From the NCBI GenBank assembly GCA_905221605.1, contig CAJNDS010002601.1:159501-223500 (forward strand): DNA of 64,000 nucleotides. The letters run 5' to 3'. The stretch is from Symbiodinium natans (lineage: Eukaryota; Sar; Dinophyceae; Suessiales; Symbiodiniaceae). A program made the translations under genes and the position numbers. Each line of letters starts with the position of its first letter. The stretch's first letter is position 1. The notes beneath the pieces are model-generated. The model made no database searches. It saw only the letters and a list, made by a program, of their open reading frames with translations, and had not been told where the DNA came from. This document shows, in pieces, positions 21,541 to 29,900 of the stretch.

Positions 21541-21598
21541 GCTTCTATTCGACATCCAGATTGGGTTCTTTTGAAGACTAAGACCCAGGTCGGGGTAA

Positions 21599-21658
21599 AG
21601 CGCAGACGGTCGCCCCACAGGCCAGGGGGCTCTTGCCAGGAATTCAGATGCTACAAGG
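21599..21658 (+). CDS. exon, basic
   Basis: After AAGACCCAG it reads VGVKRRRSPHRPGGSCQEF then RCYK, up to a G tract. Moderately protein-like. Confidence 0.4.
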
Positions 21659-21760
21659 GGGGGGGTTGGGCTTTAGGGTTTGGGGCTTACGGTTGGCACG
21701 GACTTGGAGTCAATGCGTTTGGGGTTTGGGGTATAACCCCTTCCGTTTCCTGCCATTGAG

Positions 21761-21793
21761 CAAGTCAGGGAGACCCAGCTGTCGGAGTCCGAG
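21761..21793 (+). CDS. 11-codon exon
   Basis: After CCATTGAG it reads QVRETQLSESE. Short, whole codons; supported only by composition and context. Confidence 0.4.
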
Positions 21794-21892
21794 TTTGGGT
21801 TCAAAAGGGTTCAGGGTTGCCTTTTTCAGGATCTGGGCCAACCCAACTATAGAAGAGTCTTGTGAAAAGGAGCCCCCTCAAAATGGGACCTC

Positions 21893-21973
21893 TACTTGGT
21901 TCATGGGGGTATATATATATATATATGTAGGGTTTGTTTTCCATACTTAAAACTACCCATGAACCTCCACGTA
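21893..21973. mobile_element. TIR element, family C with TA tract
   Basis: TACTTGGTTCATGGGGGTA at left, ACTACCCATGAACCTCCACGTA at right; the middle is (TA)n and one TAGGGTTTG unit. Confidence 0.65.
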
Positions 21974-22104
21974 CTGCTGGAACAGCTGTCCTCACCATTT
22001 GGATCCTTACTTCTGTTGGCCCATTGCAGGCGCCGCAGGACGCTGACCAGCCGTGGCCTCAGTGGCGTTTAGGGTTTAGGGTTTAGGGTTTAGGGTATCC
22101 TCAG

Positions 22105-22218
22105 ACCACTGAAGCTCCCAGGCCCGCGACTTGCGAACCAGCCTTGCTGTCGAAAGCTTTCAGGGTCAAGCTTTTCCGAGCTCGTATCAAGCGGCATCAG
22201 ATGTGCCTCGGCTTCAGG
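22105..22218 (+). CDS. exon, 38 codons
   Basis: After GTATCCTCAG it reads TTEAPRPATCEPALLSKAF, RVKLFRARIKRHQMCLGF. The second half is a basic amphipathic helix. A GT follows Phe-Arg inside (22162), so it may be split. Confidence 0.6.
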
Positions 22219-22617
22219 GTTTAGAATTTAGGGTTTAGGGTTTGTTGCTGTTAGAGACTTAGTCCCCAAGATCCACGCTCATCCCCAAATCCAAAATATA
22301 TTTGGGGTGCGGCTTCTCAGGGAGACGAGACGAGACGATGTCCCCTGCAAAAGTCTTAAAGAGACTTTCACAGCAAGGAAGAAAACTTGCAAGACAAACC
22401 CTGGGTTTTGGGCTTGGGGCTTAGGTTTTAGAACCCTGGCCCCGAAACCCTAAGCTACACAAGCACAGACATATAAGTATACATGTCTTTACTTCTTTTC
22501 TCTGTTGTTCATTCGTGTACATGTTTTATGTGCTTGCAAATGCTTGTAGGGCTTAAACCAACCCGAAACCCCATAAGATTAAAAACTGCGACCCTGAACC
22601 CCAAACCCTAAACCCTT

Positions 22618-22885
22618 AGCCCTAACCCTAAACCCTAAACCCTACACCCTAAACCCTAAACCCTAAACCCTAAATTCTGCGGTTGCAGAGGCCGCCAACT
22701 CCCAAGATGGGTGACAACTCCCGACAGCTCTTCGAGGCGCACCGCGGGTTCTTAGGGTTCGGGTTTAGGGTTTAGGGTTTAGGTTTCAGGGTTGAGGGTT
22801 CAGGGTTCAGGGTTCAGGGTTCAGGGTTTAGGGTTTAGGGTTTAGGGTTTAGGGTTTAGGGTTTAGGGTTTAGGGTTTGGGTTTA
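22618..22885. repeat. CCCTAAA array and TTTAGGG/TTCAGGG array in opposite orientation around an exon
   Basis: CCCTAAA units at 22618-22672, the exon at 22689, then TTTAGGG with a TTCAGGG run at 22757-22885. Opposed arrays could pair in the transcript and bring the splice sites of this exon together. Confidence 0.9.
22689..22747 (+). CDS. exon
   Basis: After GGTTGCAG it reads RPPTPKMGDNSRQLFEAH, ending before GTTCTT. The N-S-R-x-LFE pattern is close to KQLFDSL in the exon at 34403, on the other side of the Copia element. Confidence 0.75.
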
Positions 22886-23095
22886 GGGTTCTGAAGTTCT
22901 TGTTTGGATTTTGCTGCCTTCGTGGGGTTAGTGTGCTTTTCGAATTCCTATGGGCTTGAGGGTTTCCAGTTTGTGCGTGTTTCCGGGGGGGGGGGGTTGT
23001 TGGGGTTTTAGGGTTTGAGGTTTGTTGGGGGAGTCGTTGGGTCCCACTCGTCCTGGTGTTGTCAGATGTCTATCTCAGCTCTTTTCCGCGCTTAG

Positions 23096-23278
23096 GTCTC
23101 CCGTAGATCTCGTCCAGATGAACTGGACCGGGCTCTTCTGCCCAGAGTCCCTCCCAGTAGCCATCCAGAGAATCCTCAGGCTGGAGACGCACGACTCCCA
23201 CAAAGCATAACGAAGCCCGAAGCCCTGGCGTGCCTTCCCAGTACCCCCTCCAGAGAATCCCAGAACCCAACAGCGTAG
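23096..23278 (+). CDS. possible terminal exon with stop
   Basis: After GCGCTTAG the frame stays open for 60 codons to TAG at 23276: VSRRSRPDELDRALLPRV, PPSSHPENPQAGDARLPQ, ending SRESQNPTA. Ser/Pro-rich tail. A second frame over the same DNA is open from 23022 to 23210. It may be the C-terminus of an upstream gene, or a longer exon that splices before the stop. Confidence 0.45.
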   Translation, partial: VSRRSRPDELDRALLPRVPPSSHPENPQAGDARLPQSITKPEALACLPSTPSRESQNPTA

Positions 23279-23462
23279 TACCCCATGTATCCCAGGAGCA
23301 CTACTGAGTCTTAGTATTGTGGGGATGTTCGAGGTCGATAATTTCGATCTTTTTTGTACCCTGTAGCCCCTCTTAAACCAAAAAGGCACCCTTTGTAAGT
23401 ATTCCGGGGTTACTCTGGTGTCTAGATGTAGGTGCTCCCAGAAGCAGGGTGTGATACACAGT

Positions 23463-23544
23463 ACCCTAAACCCTAAACCCTAAACCCTAAACCCCAAACC
23501 CCAAACCCTAAACCCCAAACCCCAAACCCTAAACCCCAAACCCT
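23463..23544. repeat. CCCTAAA/CCCCAAA array, left flank of Copia insertion
   Basis: Eleven or so units; the Copia 5' LTR begins directly after ACCCT at 23540-23544. Confidence 0.95.
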
Positions 23545-23757
23545 TGTGAGATTTTCCTGTACACAAGCGCCGAGTTGGATTTCGTATAGTGCAGAAGCTG
23601 TTAGACGAACACTTGTATAGGCATGAACAAACATGCAAGCGTCAAATAGCATTCATGAGACAAGTTCCTGCATGACAGGCGCCTTGGGCTCAATCGGAAA
23701 AAGCAAGCTACGTAGTCTAGTCACTGTGACTCCGACCCCAGTACCCCGCTTCTGAAA
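23545..23757 (+). repeat. 5' LTR
   Basis: Begins TGTGAGATTTTCCTGTACAC and ends CCGCTTCTGAAA; pairs with 34139-34351. Confidence 0.95.
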
Positions 23758-23758
23758 C

Positions 23759-23776
23759 TGGTAGCGGAGCTGTGGA
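23759..23776 (+). promoter_or_regulatory. tRNA primer-binding site
   Basis: TGGTAGCGGAGCTGTGG, one base after the LTR, resembles the complement of the 3' end of initiator tRNA-Met (TGGTA-C-GAG type), the usual Copia primer. Confidence 0.7.
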
Positions 23777-23919
23777 GCTCAGTGACACATTTTTCATTCC
23801 TCGCAGCAATCTCGTCCGGAAGAGAAAGCTAAGGGGGATTTGGGTGTGAGCCAAGAAGCCGAAAGAACGTCAGCATTGCCAGTCTACAATAGACCACTGC
23901 ACTGCGCAAATCCGACACC

Positions 23920-26900
23920 ATGTCGGTAGCTGGGTTAAAGTACGACCCTGTACTTAGCCTTGACACCCCAGCAGAAACCAAGTCAGGAAGCTACATTTAC
24001 AGCGGCTCCGCAGCGTCCTTCCACGACTGGGAGTTTCGCACACGTGCCCGTGTATCCCAGCATCGTGAAAGGCAGCGTCGAGAGGTCTTGAAAGACCTTC
24101 GTTCCAGCCACCAACTCAGCCGTTCTGCATCCCCACGAAAGTGGGTAGGTGGTGGCATAAGATCCCCGGACCGTCACACAGGTGATGAGAGCAGTGGAAT
24201 GGCAGCCAGTCCTTCAAGTGCCCCAGGACGCCGGCGCGGCCGCCAGGCCGGTGCGGAGTCCATGTCGTCAGGAGACGGTGGCGAAGAAGAGCAACAGCCA
24301 CAAGATTATGAGGTTGAGGACGACGGGCAAGCTTCGGTTGAGACTGAGCCTGTCCCCACACTCGCTTCGGTCCGCGATAGTGATCTTGACATGTCTGATG
24401 CAGTTCAGAAGACGCTGGAAGGCCTCCGTGGCGACGCCTTTCTTGTCGCCCGAGACATAGGTCTCGAGAGGTTGTTGAAGCACGACGGCATTGATCTCCT
24501 CATTCAGAAGGTCAAAGACCAAGCATTTCCCTTGCAGGGGGAAGAGGCATCGGAATTGTTCAGGCAAGGCCAGTTGCTGACAGGTCCCTTGTCCAAACAA
24601 TCAGGGGAGCCGATGTTGTCTTACATTTCCCGGCGAAAGCGCTGGTGGGTTACCCTAAGGGAATTGGACCCAGAAGTCAGGTTGTCAGAGGCCATGCGTG
24701 CCAATCTCCTTGTGGAACTGTCTGGTTTGTCGCGCCAAGAGCAGCTCATGGTGCGCACCGCAGCACAAGCCGAGACAGTAGATGAGTATGCGCGCGTATT
24801 GATCAAGCATCATAGTGTTGTGCATATGCGTGAACGCCTGCTCGTTGAGAAAGACAAGCCTGCCGCTAGAACATGGTCCAAGCCCCGGTGGGAGAATACC
24901 TCATTTCAGCAGAAGCCTCGGTACGGTTACATGACACAGGGTTTCATGGAGGATGACGAGTATGAGTACCAGGAGCCAGAAAGTCAGGCCTATGTAGCCG
25001 AGGAGCATGAGGTCGAGGAAGACGAAGGCGAATGGGTTGATGACAGTGCATTAGCCTTGGCTCTCAACGCATATACAGCTATGCAGACAGAGCTTGGAGG
25101 CGAGCCAGGCGAGGAGCACGCCGAAGCATTGCAGCTGGCATACGCAGCCCAAACCACACTTGCCAATGTGAAGGGTAACAAAGGTAAGGGTTTTGGTAAG
25201 TCTGGCGGTAAGAAGGGTGGTAAGGTCCCTCCTTCCAATCTTTCTATCGCCGACAGGAAAGCCAAACTTGCCGAGCTGAAGGCTCGCAGCCGATGCTTGC
25301 GATGCGGCGCAATCGGTCATTGGGCCGGTGACGCTGAATGCAGGTTTAAGGGTAGTCCCGGAGGTCCTAAGGGTTCCGGTAAGGGTGGTCCAGGTGCAGA
25401 GAAGTCCGCCTCACCCGGGAAGCCCGGGATGGCATCCTCCTCACAAGCCTACCTTGCCGCACTGAGTGACGCATCGGACGATGAGATCCCTGCCATTCAC
25501 CTTTCCAACACTTCAAGAGACATGGAGGGCTATCCCGCTGAAAGGAGCGGAGGACCCTCAGAGCGTCCTCGTGTTCGCAGATCGGAAGCCACTGCCATGC
25601 GTGACAGCCCACCGCCAGGATCTGACACCTTGTTCACTTTTGGTCATCACAAAGGCCTGACGTATGAACGAGTGCTGCACACCTATCCTGGGTATGTCCT
25701 TTGGGGTCAAACACAGAAGTGTCCTTCCAAGTGTTTGGGTGATTTCCTGAACTGGGCGCACGAGCACTATGTGGTAGAAGACACGGACCCCATAGAAGTG
25801 CGTAGAAGAGACATCCCTCTTAGCACGATGATGCCCCCAACTCCCGTTGCTGACCGCGCAGCCAACGCTGAAGGCACCGCCTCATCCAGTACCGGTTTCC
25901 GGCCCAAGTGCAGGGGTGGTTGTAAGACCTTTAGCAAGACAGGGAGCAATTCGTACATAGACATGCGCACATGCAAGTCCTGTGGCACGGTAACCAAGAC
26001 TCGCAAAGAACAGGTTCAGGTCGACCCTACCACATGCACGCATGCCCAGGTAGATCGTTCAGGTTCCAGCAAGACAACCAGCCGAATCAAGTGCAAGCTT
26101 TGTGGCATGATCCTAGATGAACTGCCCCAAGAAGAGAAGAAAGCTAGGGACGCAGCCGCAGCACAGCTGCGAGACACGAACACCCTAGACTTCGACATGA
26201 TGCGCTCTATAGTGGGCAGAACAGGGGACCGAGTGCCTGTAGAAGTGGTCGTACCAGCCCTTGAACAGTTCAAGGAGGCAGTTGAGGGTCACTTCGTCAC
26301 CGAACCTTCGATAACGAGGGGAGACTTGTTTGCCTACCTTCAAGAGGCTCTGGACGATCATGCGGATGATGCGAGCCCCACGAGCGCGAGTTGGGAGATG
26401 GCTTCATCGGGAAGAAGGCCCGGTACAGCAATGGTTGCCATGCTTGCCGGACCACACGAGGGAGTCACAGACACGAACCCCAGTTTGAGCAAACTCCCCG
26501 TGGTTAACATTCGCACATCCCCACATGTTTTCGCAGTCCTGGATGAAGGGTGTAACTCAACGGTTCATGGCGAGGATTGGGGTCACGAGAGCATGTCCAA
26601 GTATGCGAGCTTTGGGTATTCCACGAGGTTTGCGAAGGAGACTTCCAAGACCTTCAAGGGTTTGAGTGGTTCCACTTCCACGCTTGGGACCCGAACCTTT
26701 CCTTTCTGCCTTTTGCCCTTGGATTCAGTTGAGGGCGAGGAGGTTTCCCATAGGGAAAGATTGTGTGGGGCGCTAGATTCCCATGAGATCCCTGGTGGGG
26801 CACCCCTCCTATTATCGCTTCATGCCCAGAGTCAACTTGGGATGGCAAAAGACCTACACCTAGGGACGTGCTCCGTAAGGCTCCCGTCGAACCCCGACAA

Positions 26901-29900
26901 GACCATTGAACTCAAGTTGCATCGGACATCAGACTCAGGTTTGCTTTGCATTTGCCTAACCGATGGTCTCTTGCAAGGGAAACAACCCCGCCTTGTTCGA
27001 GGATTTGCGATCCCACCGCCACCTGCAGGTGCTGCCCGAGCAATAGCAGCAGAGGGTTCGGATAAGTGCGCAAACAGCAAGGTCACCAAACGAAAGGCCT
27101 CTTCAATGCAGACGCACTCTATAAGTGAACCCCAAGGTGAGAACACAAATTTGACAGCAGCCATGGCCATCGCACCTTCACAGCGCCCCGCGCCTAAGGC
27201 GAGGCCTCAGCAGCTGAATTCCGAGACCTTCCCCACCGAGGGAGGAGACAATCCCAAGCACGCCGCGGACATTTTTACCTTCGGCTACAACTTCGAGGAG
27301 GCCGTCGATAAGATCCGCAACGCTTGGGAGCCACAGCATTTCGCTGACATGTTTAGTGAGATGCGCTCGGCAGAGGCTACCCTTGAACTCGGAGGCGCAT
27401 TCGTCGGCATCTTCTTTGACCTGACATACTTGCCGAATGCCAGGAGTTTGGATCCTGAGCTCGCAGATCGCAAGCGAGATACAAGCCTCCGAGATCATGT
27501 GGGTTCCCACCCTTCTATAATGAAGGCGATAGCTGCAGACCCTGGATTCCTGCAACATTGCAGAGCCATCCGTTCCAAGGTGAAGAAGTCAATGGAGCAG
27601 GGCTACCAGGCGATGAACATTAGCGTTGTCTGCAGACAAAACCGGCACCGTTCCGTGGCAGGAGGCATCCTCATTGAGCACATGCTACTTCGCGTTGAAG
27701 GACTTCATGTTTCCATGCAGCATTGCAACAGCGAACAGTCCTGGCCGCTCATGGGTGGATCTTGCCGCGGGCATTGCAGCTGGTGCACACATCGCACAGA
27801 CGATGCGAAGGCGGCCTACGAGCAGGTGTTAGCCGACTTCATCAAGTATCTGGAAGGCGATGTCAAGGAGAGCACCACATGCATGTTGCACTGCGAGTCA
27901 GAGCCTGAAAGGGCCCCGGGCACAGCTCCGGAGGAAGTTACTGATCTGGACGCAGACGATGAGGTGGAAGAGGTCCCATCAGATCCGCTGGAAGTAGCGC
28001 CTGGAGAGGGAGAGTCAGCATCGCAGGCAGCTACTCGATTGGGGCTTCGTGGCAAGCAGCACACCTCCTACGTGGCGAAGTGGGACCCAAGCTCCCTGAC
28101 AGGGAGGCTTCATCAGCAAGCGGGCTCAGGCGTGTTCACTGCCACCTCAAGTCATCTGCCGGTTCAGGCCCAGGTACAAACCCTGGAGAGAAAGTTAGCG
28201 CTGCGAGACAAGGAAGTCGAGTCACTTCGAAGCAAGCTCCGGGACGCCGAGCGGGACAAGCAGGAGGCGGAACGGAGAGCGGAGCGTGCAGAACAGCTCC
28301 TGCAAGATGCCCTTGCCCAGTTCGGTGGTCGTTCCCGCTCCCGACATCGACACCATGACCGAAGGGCAAGGAGCAGTTCAAGTGACTCCCGGAGAAAGGT
28401 CCGGAGGGAGAGATCAAGCCACCACGATGATCACAGAGCGCAGTCTTCCCGCCGAGAGTCGTCTTCTTATCGTGATCGTGACCGTGATCAGTGGCACCCC
28501 AGCAGCAGCTACCGCGACACCGCTCGCGAGACCTCCTCATACGACCAGAACCAGTGGGATGCTTGGGATGATGAGTGGTCCCGAGCTGGCGATTGGGATC
28601 ATCAGGCTCCGCCCGAGCCACCCAAGCCACCTGTGAGACGATGGGCCCCACATTTGGAGGCGCGTGCCAACAGGGCCGCCGACGAGGAGTTCTGGCAGAG
28701 GCGCTTTGAGGAGAATCGACCCCTGGACAGGCGGGAGCTGAAGAACTACTTCCATGATCCGGCGGCTGACAACTTTAACGTTGTCTGGGCGCAGTGGAGG
28801 AAGAGTCAGGGCCCCGCACCGCCGGGAGAGGGCAAACGCATCAAGTTGGATCCGGCAATCCTCGCTTTGGATCTTACGGAGATTCCAACTTCGGACGACG
28901 CCAGCCTTTCGTGGAACAGGCGAGTCCTGGTCGACCTGCTCCCGGACCAGGTGATGCACGAGTTCTGCGGCCTTCTGTACGGGCGTCCGAGTCCGGCGTT
29001 GTGGATTGGCCCCTACATGCCCAAGTCCTTCTCCACTCAGGATCTGGAACACACGGACAAGTCCGAGCGCCACAACTTCAAGGTGACTGCCGTGACCCCT
29101 CACACGAGGGAGGGATACAAGCCTTGTGGGAATGTCAAAGGCCCTACACCGATCGGGTGGCTGTTTCTCAACGACAACCCGAAGAACAAGGGCGGCGTGT
29201 GGATCCCACAGGGGACGGTGTGTCCTCCCGGTCACAGTACCGAGGACGTTTGCGGTGAATTCAAGGCCGAGCAAGTGTGCCCAACCGAGCCTCCGCCAAG
29301 TGGAGGTGCGTACCTTGTGCTTTGGTTGTATCCAAAGGCCTTTGCGCCGGACACAGTTCCGAAGACCCTTGCAGACCGCGATGAGCTGAGCGCATATATG
29401 GCGTCATTGCAGGGGGTTAATGACTTTGGGGAGTTCAAGCAGGTAAGGTTCGATGTTGAGGATTCCGACGATGAGTTTGAGCTAATCCCTGCACATGATG
29501 GTCCCAGAGCAATTACCCGTGACACTGCACACTCACTGCCCAAACTCAGCAACAGGCAGAGGAAGAGGGTGCTTAGTGGGATTCAGGAAATGGTTGCGGG
29601 AGATCGTGTGTTGCAAGCGATTGCATTCAACGCAGCAGTGGCTACGGATCACATGATTGCCTTCACCCCCACTGATCCTCCTATTTCACACTGCAAATGG
29701 GTACCCGAATCCCTTGACGCGCAGGTGATCAGCGAGACCATTGCCAACCTGGAGACAGGTGTGCCCGGTCTCATAGTTCTGAGGGTCGACGCTCCCACCG
29801 AGGAGTTGTGTTTAGAGTGTGAGTGCCTAGCTGACACAGCTGGAGTGAGCATTGTCTTGGTGAGCCCCTATGGATGCCCAACACTCGAAAGTACCGTCGA

